From: Pseudomonas fluorescens
GTDB lineage: Bacteria > Pseudomonadota > Gammaproteobacteria > Pseudomonadales > Pseudomonadaceae
NCBI RefSeq assembly: GCF_018614655.1
Contig: NZ_JAGGOG010000026.1
Span: 1 to 52,606 of the forward strand
DNA length: 52,606 nucleotides
Direction: 5' to 3'
In this document: piece by piece, positions 44,288 to 52,559 of the stretch
Layout: every line of letters begins with the position of its first letter
How positions within the stretch are numbered: position 1 is the stretch's first letter
Notes under the pieces: generated by a model
Databases searched by the model: none
What the model was told of the DNA's origin: nothing
Seen by the model: only the letters and a program-made list of their open reading frames with translations
Made by a program: the position numbers and the translations under genes

Positions 44288-45049
44288 TCATTTAGGCCCG
44301 AGAATCTTCGCCAACTTATCCGGCGACGGCGCGCCTTGCTGTTGTTGCAACTGACCTTTGTCGTCCCTATAGAAAATCGCCGGAGTCGCTGACAACTCCA
44401 GCTCTTCCATCAACTTCATATTGGCATCCAGCTTGGCCTGGATATCCGCAGGGATCTTCTCCAGTGGCTGCAACTTGCTGCCTTTGCCTGCGCCTTCGTG
44501 GGCTTCCAGAGCTTTTTGCGGGTCTTTGCTGGCCAGCAGCGCAGCCGACTTGCCCGGGCTGTCCTCACGAATAATCCCGACCATGATGTGCCGCAGTTGC
44601 ACCTTGCCGGCTTTCACCCACGGCCGTGCCTGTTCCCAGAACATGTTGCAGTACGGGCAGTTGGGGTCGCTGAACAGGTAGACGGTACGCGGCGCGTCCT
44701 TGTTGCCGTCCTGGATCCAGTTGCTCTGTTCCATCTTGGCCCAGACTTCTTTGGACATCGGTGCGTACACCAGTTTTTCCAGGGGCGCGGCACTCAGGTC
44801 GTTGCCTTGAGCGTCGTACAGGTTGCCGGCGATGACATTTTTGCCGTCGGCGGTCAGGTACAGCGCCATCCCCCGGTTCTGGTATTGCGCGGCGTAACCC
44901 TTGAGGCCGCTGGGGGCGTCGAAGCTGCCGATGATCTTGGCACCCTTGGCTTCGATCTGTTTGATCGGCGCCGGCCAGTCTTCGGCCAAGGCCTGTGTGG
45001 CGGCGAGGGTCAGGGGCAGCAGGGTCAGCAGGTGGCGGAGGCGGGGCAT
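44288..45049 (-). CDS. dsbG: Thiol:disulphide interchange protein DsbG
   Basis: A 253-residue periplasmic protein with signal peptide (about 1-22, LLTLLPLTLAATQALA). The N-terminal dimerisation part is about 25-100. The thioredoxin domain has the active site LFSDPNCPYCNMFW (CPYC) and the cis-Pro in LSATPAIFY. DsbG is a disulphide isomerase that also protects single cysteines from oxidation; it is kept reduced by DsbD. Its start overlaps the end of the TlpA-like gene by 25 bases, in an operon with dsbD. Confidence 0.92.
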   Translation of the reverse strand: MPRLRHLLTLLPLTLAATQALAEDWPAPIKQIEAKGAKIIGSFDAPSGLKGYAAQYQNRGMALYLTADGKNVIAGNLYDAQGNDLSAAPLEKLVYAPMSKEVWAKMEQSNWIQDGNKDAPRTVYLFSDPNCPYCNMFWEQARPWVKAGKVQLRHIMVGIIREDSPGKSAALLASKDPQKALEAHEGAGKGSKLQPLEKIPADIQAKLDANMKLMEELELSATPAIFYRDDKGQLQQQQGAPSPDKLAKILGPK

Positions 45050-45891
45050 AAGGGTTTCCTTGTTGGAGCCGGCTTGGCGGAGGTGGCGTCGGTCTCGAAA
45101 TGTTCCATGGCACGGGCCAGGCTGGCCTGGGACAGTTCGCCCAGGTGGCTGTTGATCAGGCGTCCGTCAGGTTCGTAAAACAGTGTAGTCGGCAAGGCCA
45201 TGGACCCCACGGCTTGACCGAGGCGGCCGCTGGCGTCGAACAGCACGTTGTCCAGGTTCAGGCCCTGGGTGGCCAGGTAAGTGCTGACGCTCTGCATGCT
45301 TTCGGCCTGGTTGACGAACAGGAACGTGACGTCGGGCCGTTGTTTCTGGGCGTTTTCCAGTACCGGCATTTCTCGTCGGCACGGTGGGCACCAGGTCGCC
45401 CAAAGGTTGATCACCAGAGGGCCGCCCTGGTAATCGGTCAGTTGCACGGTTTCGCCATTGGCGTTGCGCAGGGTGATCTCGGGCAGGCGGGTGCCTTTCT
45501 CATAGATCGTCAGGGATAAACTGGCCAGGACCCAGAAAGCCAGCCCCGTGATCACCCCGGCACTCAAGGGTTTACGCAGGAGCGGACGGCGCCAGCCATA
45601 CAGCAGGGCACCGAGGATCAGGACGATGACACCGGGCCAGGCGAGGAAACCGCCATCGCGCAGGTCGATGATTTGCAGCGGGTCGTTACGGTAGTAGGCC
45701 CAGTACATCACCACGAAACTGATCCGGGCGCTGAGCATGCCCAGCAAAAACAGGGTGAACAGCACCGACTCCGGGTTCTCGCCGCCGCGCTTGGCCACGC
45801 GCCAGCCCACCAGGGTGGCGAGGATCAGCGCGCTGATCAGCAGCAAGTGGTTCAAGGCGATGGCGAAGGTGCCGATGGTGAAGGTCAGCAT
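45025..45891 (-). CDS. dsbE: Membrane-anchored TlpA-like disulphide reductase (DsbE-like)
   Basis: A 288-residue protein combining four or so membrane helices (residues 1-135, such as HLLLISALILATLVGW, ISFVVMYWAYY, GVIVLILGALLYGW and GLAFWVLASLSL) with a periplasmic thioredoxin domain. The active site is INLWATWCPPCRREMP and the cis-Pro region is ALPTTLFYEPDG. The N-terminal part resembles prolipoprotein diacylglyceryl transferase-like membrane segments fused to TlpA, an arrangement found in Pseudomonas. It probably takes electrons from DsbD and passes them to periplasmic partners. It overlaps both neighbours, dsbD and dsbG, so the three are co-translated. Confidence 0.82.
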   Translation of the reverse strand: MLTFTIGTFAIALNHLLLISALILATLVGWRVAKRGGENPESVLFTLFLLGMLSARISFVVMYWAYYRNDPLQIIDLRDGGFLAWPGVIVLILGALLYGWRRPLLRKPLSAGVITGLAFWVLASLSLTIYEKGTRLPEITLRNANGETVQLTDYQGGPLVINLWATWCPPCRREMPVLENAQKQRPDVTFLFVNQAESMQSVSTYLATQGLNLDNVLFDASGRLGQAVGSMALPTTLFYEPDGRLINSHLGELSQASLARAMEHFETDATSAKPAPTRKPLCPASATC

Positions 45892-47621
45892 CAGAGGGCA
45901 TCCCGGGTCTGGGTCCAGCGTTGCAGGAAAGCTTCGGCGTTGACTTCGCCGGTGATGCGCTGGGCGCGGCGTTCTTCACCGTTGGGGCCGATCCAGATGA
46001 AGCTGGGTGGCCCGGGTACTTTGTAGCGGCCCAGCAGTTCGCGGCTGGCGGCGTTGTCGGCAGTGACGTCCAGACGCAACAGGCGCACGTCCTTGAGGGC
46101 GTCCATCACTTCAGGTTTGCCGAACACTTGTTTTTCCATGATCTTGCACGACACGCACCAGTCGGCGTAGTAGTCCAGCAGCACCCATTGGCCCTGGGTC
46201 TTGGCGCTGTCGAGTTGGCTTTGCAGCACGGCCGGGTCGCTGATCGTCGTGAAAGCGTCGTGGGCGCTTGGCGCGCTGGCAACTTGCGAACCGCTGTAGA
46301 CCTTGAGCGGCTGCCACAGGTCATCGCTGCCACCCGCCGCACCCACCACCAGCAGGCCACCCCACAGGCCCAGGACCAGAGAGCCGGCGCCCAGCACCTT
46401 GGCAGCGAGGCCATGGTTGACGGCCAGTCGCCAGCCGCAGTAGGCCATGACCAGCGCCAGTACGCCCCACAACCCAAGCCACAGGGTTTCACCGACCACC
46501 GGACGAATCATCAGCACGGCGGTCGCGAGGAACAGGAAGCCGAAGACGCCCTTGAGCACATTCATCCAGGTGCCTGGTTTGGGCAGGAAGCGATTACCCA
46601 CGGTCACCAGCAGTAACAGCGGCACGCCGATGCCGATGCCCATGGCAAACAGGATCAAGCCGCCGTGCAGCGCGTTGCCGCTCTGGGCGATATACAGCAG
46701 GGCGCCGGCCAGGGGTGCGGTCATGCACGGCCCCACCAGCAAGCCGGACAGGGCACCGAGTACACCGGCACCGATCAGGCTGCCGCCGCTTTGCTGGCGG
46801 CTGACGTTGTCCAGGCGATCACGCAGGAAGGCCGGCAGTTGCAATTCAAAGAAGCCGAACATCGGCAAGGCGAGGATCACAAACAGCGCGGCAAAGCTGC
46901 CGAGGATCCAGGGGGTTTGCAGCAGGGCGGCGAGGTTGCCGCCCAGCAGGGCAGCCAATACGCCCAGGGCAGCATAGACCAGCGCCATGCACACCACGTA
47001 GCTGGTGGCCAGGGCGAAGCCGCGTCGCGGGCTGGCGCCGCTGCCTACTACCAATCCGGCAAGGATTGGCAGCATGGGCAAGGAACACGGAGCGAAGGCC
47101 AGCAACAGCCCCAGGCCGAAGAACACCAGCAGGCTCCAGCCCAGGCTGCGTTGTTGCAGGCCGCTGGCCAGGCTCTGGTCCTGGGCCTCGGCGGTGGCCG
47201 CTACGGCAGGGTTGCCCCCTAGGTCCACGGTGATCGATTGCGGCGGATAACACAGACCGGCATCCGCGCAGCCCTGCCAGCCCAGTTTGACTTGGCCGGT
47301 GGCACCGGCGGGAATCTTCACTTCCAGGCCCTGGCGGTACACTTGCTGTTCGCCGAAGAACTCGTCGCTATGGGCTTCGCCTTCCGGTAGCACGGGTTTT
47401 TCGGCGAGGCCATCGAACTTCATGCGTTGCTGGTACAGGTAATAACCGTCGGCAATCTGCCAATACAGTTGGGTTTCGCCAGAGGCCAGGCGTTCGGAGG
47501 TAAAGGTGAAGGCTTTGCCTACCGGGAGGAAGTCGGGTTTGGTCTCAAAAGGATTATTGCCCGGCGCGGCCTGGGCGAATCCCGCGAATAACACCATCAG
47601 AAAGAGAAACAGATGCCGCAT
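45891..47621 (-). CDS. dsbD: Thiol:disulphide interchange protein DsbD
   Basis: A 576-residue transmembrane electron transporter. A signal peptide precedes the periplasmic alpha domain (Cys pair in GWQGCADAGLCYPP). Eight membrane helices follow with conserved cysteines (AFAPCSLPMLP and LLVGPCMTAPL). The C-terminal thioredoxin-like gamma domain has YADWCVSCKIME. It carries electrons from cytoplasmic thioredoxin to DsbG and the TlpA-like protein. The ATG at 47621-47619 is used (AAGG upstream); the frame runs a little further to a TTG. It is first in the operon and divergent from dsbR. Confidence 0.93.
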   Translation of the reverse strand: MRHLFLFLMVLFAGFAQAAPGNNPFETKPDFLPVGKAFTFTSERLASGETQLYWQIADGYYLYQQRMKFDGLAEKPVLPEGEAHSDEFFGEQQVYRQGLEVKIPAGATGQVKLGWQGCADAGLCYPPQSITVDLGGNPAVAATAEAQDQSLASGLQQRSLGWSLLVFFGLGLLLAFAPCSLPMLPILAGLVVGSGASPRRGFALATSYVVCMALVYAALGVLAALLGGNLAALLQTPWILGSFAALFVILALPMFGFFELQLPAFLRDRLDNVSRQQSGGSLIGAGVLGALSGLLVGPCMTAPLAGALLYIAQSGNALHGGLILFAMGIGIGVPLLLLVTVGNRFLPKPGTWMNVLKGVFGFLFLATAVLMIRPVVGETLWLGLWGVLALVMAYCGWRLAVNHGLAAKVLGAGSLVLGLWGGLLVVGAAGGSDDLWQPLKVYSGSQVASAPSAHDAFTTISDPAVLQSQLDSAKTQGQWVLLDYYADWCVSCKIMEKQVFGKPEVMDALKDVRLLRLDVTADNAASRELLGRYKVPGPPSFIWIGPNGEERRAQRITGEVNAEAFLQRWTQTRDAL

Positions 47622-47667
47622 GGTCAAGCCTTAGTTAGATGCAAGTGGGCACACAATGTGTGGTGTT

Positions 47668-47686
47668 GATTAACCGATGATTAACC
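47668..47686. promoter_or_regulatory. Direct repeat, candidate DsbR operator
   Basis: GATTAACC occurs twice, at 47668-47675 and 47679-47686, spaced 11 bases start to start. Tandem half-sites one helical turn apart are the usual binding form of OmpR/PhoB-type regulators. It lies in the divergent interval between dsbD and dsbR. Binding by DsbR is inferred. Confidence 0.5.
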
Positions 47687-47794
47687 GGGCTATTCTAACG
47701 CGTAAGACTTGTCTGAATATGAACGGCGGCACGGCATAATGCGCGCTTAATCCGTTCCCCTTTTAATCAGCATCATTTTTGCGAAGGGCTCACC

Positions 47795-48475
47795 ATGCAC
47801 GTACTGGTCTGTGAAGACGACGAGCTGATCGCCAGCGGCATTGTTGCCGGCCTTGGCGCCCAGGGCTTTACGGTCGAACGCGTGGCGACGGCCGCTGCCG
47901 CGCGGGCGATGCTCAAGGCGGCGGAGTTCGACATCATGGTGCTGGACCTCGGCTTGCCGGATGAAGACGGCCTGAAGCTACTGCAGCAACAGCGCAGCCA
48001 AGGCCTGGAAATCCCGGTGCTGATCCTCACCGCACGGGACTCGGTGACCAACCGGGTCGATGGCCTGCAAGCCGGTGCCGACGATTACCTGCTCAAACCC
48101 TTCGACTTGCGGGAACTGGCTGCACGCTTGCAGACCTTGTTGCGCCGGGTGGCCGGGCGCAGCGTCAACCTGATCGAACACGGGCGCCTGACCTATAACC
48201 CCAGCAGCCGCGAAACCTTGCTGGGCGGTCAATCGGTGGACCTGTCTCGCCGCGAGCAGGCGCTGTTGCAGGCCCTGCTGCATAACCGTGGCCGGGTTTT
48301 GTCCAGCGAGCAGCTCAAAGACAGTGTCTACGGCTTCAACGATGAGCTGGAAAGCAACGCCCTGAACGTCCATATCCACCACCTGCGGCGCAAACTGGGT
48401 AACGGTATCGTTGAAACCGTGCGCGGCCTGGGCTATCGCCTGGGCCCGGCTGACGGTGGAGAGGACGCTTCGTGA
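47795..48475 (+). CDS. dsbR: OmpR-type response regulator DsbR
   Basis: A 226-residue regulator. The receiver is MHVLVCEDDELIASGI with phospho-Asp in MVLDLGLPDEDG, Thr in LILTARD and Lys in YLLKPFD. The winged-helix output domain contains LSRREQALLQALLHNRGRVLSSEQL and NVHIHHLRRKLG. A similar pair beside dsbDEG in P. aeruginosa, DsbRS, responds to copper and controls the dsb genes; assignment follows that gene order. Its stop overlaps the start of the sensor gene by four bases. Confidence 0.85.
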   Translation: MHVLVCEDDELIASGIVAGLGAQGFTVERVATAAAARAMLKAAEFDIMVLDLGLPDEDGLKLLQQQRSQGLEIPVLILTARDSVTNRVDGLQAGADDYLLKPFDLRELAARLQTLLRRVAGRSVNLIEHGRLTYNPSSRETLLGGQSVDLSRREQALLQALLHNRGRVLSSEQLKDSVYGFNDELESNALNVHIHHLRRKLGNGIVETVRGLGYRLGPADGGEDAS

Positions 48476-49794
48476 TGAGCCTGCGCCTGCGCCTGACCTT
48501 CAAGCTGGGTGCCGCCTTTGTGCTGATCTGGGCGCTGGCGGCGGCCTGGATGCTCAGTGACTTGCGCAACCAGATGATGTTTTCGCTGGATCAGCGGCTG
48601 GTGGCGTCGGCGCGCATGGTCGCCGGCTTGATGGAGCAGTTGCCGGCCCTGCCTACCAAAGGCGAGGGCACTCATTTCAGCGCCGAACAGTTGAATATCC
48701 CTGGCGGCATGGCGTGTCAGGTCAGTTCTTTGCGCGGGGAGATTCTCGCCCGCAGCCACACCACCCCGGATCAGGGCCTGGAGTCCCTCCAGAGCGGCTT
48801 TCACGATCAGATGATCGACGGCATCAGTTGGCGCAGCTTCACCCTGGCCCGTGGCGACCTGTTCATCACCACCGCCGACCGTCAGGTGGAGCGTGAGGCC
48901 TTGAACCTGTCGATCCTGCTGGCGGCATCGGTACCGGTGGGCGTTGCCCTGCTGGGTTGCTTGTGCCTGCTGTGGCTGGGCATCGGCCAGAGTCTGGTAC
49001 CGCTCAATCGTATGCGCGACGCCTTGATGCGCCGCAGCGCCGATTCCCTGGAGCCGTTGCAGATTCACCCACTGCCCAGCGAGCTCAAGCCGCTGCTCGA
49101 CACCCAGAACCAACTGCTGCAGCGCATTGCCAAGACCATCGAACGCGAACGCCGCCTGACCGGCGACGCCGCCCACGAACTGCGCAGCCCGCTGACGGCA
49201 ATCAAGACCCACCTGCAAGTGGCGCGCATGACCGAAGGCGCCGCCCGCGACCAGTCCCTGGCCCATGCCGAGGAGGGCGCCGACCGCCTGCACCGCACCC
49301 TCGAACAGTTGTTGCTGCTGGCCCGCGTCGAAGGCAGCCTGTCGTTCGATGACGGTTTGCAATCGAGCGCCGAACAAGTGGCACGCCTGGCAATCCAGGA
49401 TGCCAATGCCGGGGATAATTCGCGCATCGACCTGATTCTGCCGGACGACTTGTCCGAGACACCGGTGGAAATGCCGGTGGGCCTGGCCATCGCCGCCTTG
49501 CGCAACTTGCTGGATAACGCCTTGCGTCATACGCCGGCGGATACCCGGGTGGAACTGAGTGTCTTCACCGCCGCCGATAACGTGATGTTCCGCGTGCGGG
49601 ACCATGGCGCGCCGATCTCCAGCGAAGACCTGCAACACCTGACCCAACGCTTCTGGCGCAACGGTAACAGCGGCGGGTGTGGCCTGGGTCTGGCCATCGT
49701 GCAAGCGATTGTGCAGCGCTGCTCGTGCTCCTTGAAGTTCGACAGCCAGGCCGATGGCCTGCGGGTTGAACTGGGCATGCCGCTGCGCCGCTGA
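48472..49794 (+). CDS. dsbS: Sensor histidine kinase DsbS
   Basis: A 440-residue two-pass membrane kinase. Helix 1 is about residues 8-24 (FKLGAAFVLIWALAAAW) and helix 2 about 147-167 (SILLAASVPVGVALLGCLCLLWLG). They enclose a periplasmic sensor domain of about 120 residues containing one Cys (GGMACQVSS). The H box is TGDAAHELRSPLTAIKTHL; the ATPase part has LRNLLDNALRHTP (N), VRDHGAPIS and GGCGLGLAIVQAIVQ. It phosphorylates DsbR. Copper sensing is inferred from the P. aeruginosa counterpart. Confidence 0.85.
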   Translation: MMSLRLRLTFKLGAAFVLIWALAAAWMLSDLRNQMMFSLDQRLVASARMVAGLMEQLPALPTKGEGTHFSAEQLNIPGGMACQVSSLRGEILARSHTTPDQGLESLQSGFHDQMIDGISWRSFTLARGDLFITTADRQVEREALNLSILLAASVPVGVALLGCLCLLWLGIGQSLVPLNRMRDALMRRSADSLEPLQIHPLPSELKPLLDTQNQLLQRIAKTIERERRLTGDAAHELRSPLTAIKTHLQVARMTEGAARDQSLAHAEEGADRLHRTLEQLLLLARVEGSLSFDDGLQSSAEQVARLAIQDANAGDNSRIDLILPDDLSETPVEMPVGLAIAALRNLLDNALRHTPADTRVELSVFTAADNVMFRVRDHGAPISSEDLQHLTQRFWRNGNSGGCGLGLAIVQAIVQRCSCSLKFDSQADGLRVELGMPLRR

Positions 49795-49867
49795 CCTGTC
49801 CTTCAAAAAGCCAAATAGTTACCGCCATCTTAAAAGCCCAGCGCTTCAGGATGACGGTAAACGGCTT

Positions 49868-49890
49868 ACAGGCTGAATGATTCAGCCTGT
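49868..49890. repeat. Perfect 10-bp inverted repeat between dsbS and the amidase gene
   Basis: ACAGGCTGAA (49868-49877), TGA, TTCAGCCTGT (49881-49890). The stem is perfect with a 3-base loop. There is no T run after it on the plus strand, and it ends 20 bases before the amidase ATG, so it may be an operator or a leader hairpin as well as a weak terminator. Confidence 0.6.
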
Positions 49891-49909
49891 CTTGAAAAGG
49901 ACAGCTCCC

Positions 49910-50683
49910 ATGTTGGTCATTGACACTACATACCCCGCAAAAAACTTCAACCAACGCGATGGCGAAACCGTGCGCCAGGTCATCGTGCATTACACCGCCG
50001 CCGCCTTCGCCGGCTCTTTACGCACGCTGACTCAGGATGGGGTCAGCGCGCACTATTTACTGGCCGATCCCCATGACTGCAGTTACCGCGCTGCCGGCTA
50101 TGACGAGTTGCGGGTGTTCCGCCTGGTAGAAGAGCAGCACCGCGCCTGGCATGCCGGCGTCAGCCAATGGGCCGGGCGCGACAACCTCAACAGCCGTTCC
50201 ATCGGCATCGAAATCGTCAACCTGGCCCGTGATGACGCGGGCGTCTTTACCTTTCCCGCCTACAGTCCTGAGCAGATTGAGGTGTTGATTGTCCTTCTCC
50301 GCGACATTCAGGGGCGTTACCCGGATATCGGGCCTACCGATATTCTGGGGCACTCGGATGTGGCGTACTGGCGCAAAAGCGATCCCGGCCCGCGCTTGCC
50401 CTGGTGCCAGCTGTTCGAGGCGGGCGTGGGCGCCTGGTTTGATGGGGTTACCCAAGAGATCTACCAGCGCAGGTTTTCCATGGGCCTGCCGCCGGAAGTG
50501 GAGATCGAAAGGGCATTCCAGCGCTACGGCTACGCGGCGGCAAAAAATCGCCAGGCCTTCCAGCAGCGGGTGCGAGCGTTCCAGATGCATTTTCGGCCGA
50601 ATAATTATGACGGACGGCTGGATGCTGAAACCTGCGGGATCCTTTATGCGTTGAATGACAAATACACCGGTGTCGCCGGCTGA
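49910..50683 (+). CDS. AmpD-like N-acetylmuramoyl-L-alanine amidase
   Basis: A 257-residue zinc amidase of the AmpD/amidase_2 family, closest in layout to the longer AmpDh2/AmpDh3 paralogues. The zinc ligands are expected in VIVHYTAA (first His) and ILGHSDVAYWRKSDPGPRLPW (second His and Asp). A C-terminal peptidoglycan-binding-like helical domain (about 180-250) contains ERAFQRYGYAAAKNRQAFQQRVRAFQMHF. No signal peptide is evident. It cleaves anhydro-muropeptides or peptidoglycan stem peptides in recycling or remodelling. An AAAAGGA ribosome site precedes the ATG. Confidence 0.88.
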   Translation: MLVIDTTYPAKNFNQRDGETVRQVIVHYTAAAFAGSLRTLTQDGVSAHYLLADPHDCSYRAAGYDELRVFRLVEEQHRAWHAGVSQWAGRDNLNSRSIGIEIVNLARDDAGVFTFPAYSPEQIEVLIVLLRDIQGRYPDIGPTDILGHSDVAYWRKSDPGPRLPWCQLFEAGVGAWFDGVTQEIYQRRFSMGLPPEVEIERAFQRYGYAAAKNRQAFQQRVRAFQMHFRPNNYDGRLDAETCGILYALNDKYTGVAG

Positions 50684-50710
50684 ACGGGTGATTTTTTGAT
50701 GCCCAAGGTG

Positions 50711-50734
50711 TAAATCCTCGAGCCCCTGACGCGT
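50711..50734 (+). promoter_or_regulatory. PvdS-dependent promoter of pvdH
   Basis: TAAAT (50711-50715), 16 bases, CGT (50732-50734): a perfect PvdS box about 94 bases before the pvdH ATG. Confidence 0.8.
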
Positions 50735-50827
50735 TTCCAGAACAGGAAATCCGTGCGCTGCCTTTGGGCCAGACGCCAACGGATGGGCAGTTTGGTCACC
50801 ATCATCAGCGTATTGAGGGATCGAGAG

Positions 50828-52240
50828 ATGTCAGTCGCTACCAGCCGTATCGAAGATTTGCAGGATCGGGTCAGCCCGGTCCCGGCGGAAACGCTGTACC
50901 AGTTCGACGAAACACCGCTGCTGGCCCGCCAGCGCCAGCAGGAATCCAACGCCCGCAGCTATCCGCGGCGCATTCCCCTGGCCCTCAAGCGGGCGCGGGG
51001 GATATATGTCGAAGACGTCGAAGGCCGTAGTTTTATTGACTGCCTGGCCGGGGCTGGCACCTTGGCGTTGGGGCATAACCATCCGGTGGTGATTGACGCG
51101 ATCCGTCAAGTGCTGAGCGATGAACTGCCGCTGCACACGCTGGACCTGACGACACCGGTCAAGGACCAATTCGTCCAGGACTTGTTCGGCTTGCTACCGG
51201 TGGAACTGGCCCGTGAAGCGAAGATTCAGTTCTGCGGCCCAACCGGCACCGATGCGGTGGAAGCCGCGCTTAAACTGGTGCGGACCGCCACTGGGCGCAG
51301 CACGGTGTTGTCATTCCAGGGTGGTTATCACGGCATGAGCCAGGGCGCGTTGAGCCTGATGGGCAGCCTGGGGCCGAAAAAGCCGTTGGGTGCGTTGTTG
51401 GGCAATGGCGTGCAGTTCCTGCCGTTCCCTTATGACTATCGCTGCCCGTTCGGCCTGGGTGGGGCAGAGGGGATCAAGGTCAACCTGCACTACCTGGAAA
51501 ACCTGCTGAACGATCCCGAGGCAGGCGTGTTGCTGCCGGCGGCGGTGATCGTTGAAGTGGTCCAGGGCGAGGGCGGCGTGATTCCGGCGGACCTCGACTG
51601 GCTACGCGGCCTGCGGCGAATTACCGAGCAGGCCGGCGTGGCGTTGATTGTCGATGAAATCCAGAGTGGTTTCGGTCGCACCGGCAAGATGTTTGCCTTT
51701 GAGCACGCGGGCATCGTCCCGGACGTGGTGGTGCTGTCCAAGGCCATCGGCGGCAGCCTGCCGCTGGCGGTGGTGGTGTATCGCGACTGGCTCGACACGT
51801 GGCTGCCGGGGGCCCATGCCGGGACCTTCCGTGGTAATCAGATGGCCATGGCGGCGGGATCGGCCGTGATGCGTTACCTCAAGGACCATGACATTCCTGC
51901 CCATGCGGCGGCCATGGGCGAGCGCCTGGGTGAGCACCTGCGCATCCTGCAGCGGGACTTCCCGCAATTGGGAGACATTCGTGGGCGTGGCCTGATGCTG
52001 GGCGTGGAGTTGGTGGACCCAAGTGGTGCGCCGGATGTCCAGGGGCATCCGCCGGTGCATCGTCAGCTGGCGCCGTTGGTGCAGCGTGAGTGCCTCAAGC
52101 GTGGGTTGATTCTTGAGCTGGGTGGGCGGCATGGCAGCGTGGTGCGCTTCTTGCCGCCGCTGGTGATCACAGCGGCGGAGGTTGACCGAGTGGCGCAGAT
52201 ATTTGGTCGTGCCTTGGCGGCAGCGGTGGCCAGCCTTTAA
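50828..52240 (+). CDS. pvdH: Diaminobutyrate--2-oxoglutarate aminotransferase PvdH
   Basis: A 470-residue class III PLP enzyme making 2,4-diaminobutyrate from aspartate semialdehyde and glutamate. Dab is a residue of the pyoverdine chromophore. Motifs: GRSFIDCLAGAGTLALGHNHP, FCGPTGTDAVEAALKL, SFQGGYHGMSQGALSLMG, the aspartate in LIVDEIQSGFGRTG, and VVLSKAIGGSLPLAVVV with the PLP Lys. The frame is open to 50753, but the ATG at 50828 has GAGG and GAGAG upstream and matches the known N-terminus position. A perfect PvdS box drives it. Confidence 0.94.
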   Translation: MSVATSRIEDLQDRVSPVPAETLYQFDETPLLARQRQQESNARSYPRRIPLALKRARGIYVEDVEGRSFIDCLAGAGTLALGHNHPVVIDAIRQVLSDELPLHTLDLTTPVKDQFVQDLFGLLPVELAREAKIQFCGPTGTDAVEAALKLVRTATGRSTVLSFQGGYHGMSQGALSLMGSLGPKKPLGALLGNGVQFLPFPYDYRCPFGLGGAEGIKVNLHYLENLLNDPEAGVLLPAAVIVEVVQGEGGVIPADLDWLRGLRRITEQAGVALIVDEIQSGFGRTGKMFAFEHAGIVPDVVVLSKAIGGSLPLAVVVYRDWLDTWLPGAHAGTFRGNQMAMAAGSAVMRYLKDHDIPAHAAAMGERLGEHLRILQRDFPQLGDIRGRGLMLGVELVDPSGAPDVQGHPPVHRQLAPLVQRECLKRGLILELGGRHGSVVRFLPPLVITAAEVDRVAQIFGRALAAAVASL

Positions 52241-52261
52241 TTTTTGCCGGGCGCGGTACGT
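52238..52261 (+). promoter_or_regulatory. PvdS-type promoter of the MbtH-like gene, overlapping the pvdH stop
   Basis: TAATT (52238-52242), 16 bases, CGT (52259-52261). TAA is the pvdH stop codon itself. The spacing is exact and one base differs from TAAAT. The ATG of the MbtH gene is 62 bases downstream. Confidence 0.6.
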
Positions 52262-52322
52262 TCTTATCTACATCAGCGCTGTGCGTGGAGCGCGGCGAGC
52301 CTTATAGCGACGGAGAACAGCA

Positions 52323-52541
52323 ATGACCTCAGTATTTGACCGCGAAGATATTCTCTTTCAGGTGGTGGTCAACCATGAAGAGCAGTATTCCATCTGGCCG
52401 GATTACAAGGCTGTGCCGCAGGGTTGGAAGACTGTGGGCAAGAGTGGGATGAAGAAGGAGTGTCTGGCTTATATCGAAGAGGTCTGGACGGATATGCGGC
52501 CTTTGAGTTTGCGGCAGAAGATGGAGGCGGTGGCTGGTTGA
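52323..52541 (+). CDS. MbtH-like NRPS accessory protein
   Basis: A 72-residue MbtH-family protein. The three family tryptophans are visible: SIWPDYKAVPQGW and VWTDMRPLSL, plus the N-terminal FQVVVNHEEQYSIWP block. MbtH proteins bind the adenylation domains of NRPSs and are needed for their activity; in P. aeruginosa the homologue next to pvdH (PA2412) is needed for normal pyoverdine production. A GGAG-type site precedes the ATG. Here the gene follows pvdH and appears to have its own PvdS-type box. Confidence 0.93.
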   Translation: MTSVFDREDILFQVVVNHEEQYSIWPDYKAVPQGWKTVGKSGMKKECLAYIEEVWTDMRPLSLRQKMEAVAG

Positions 52542-52559
52542 GCATCGGTGACCACTACG

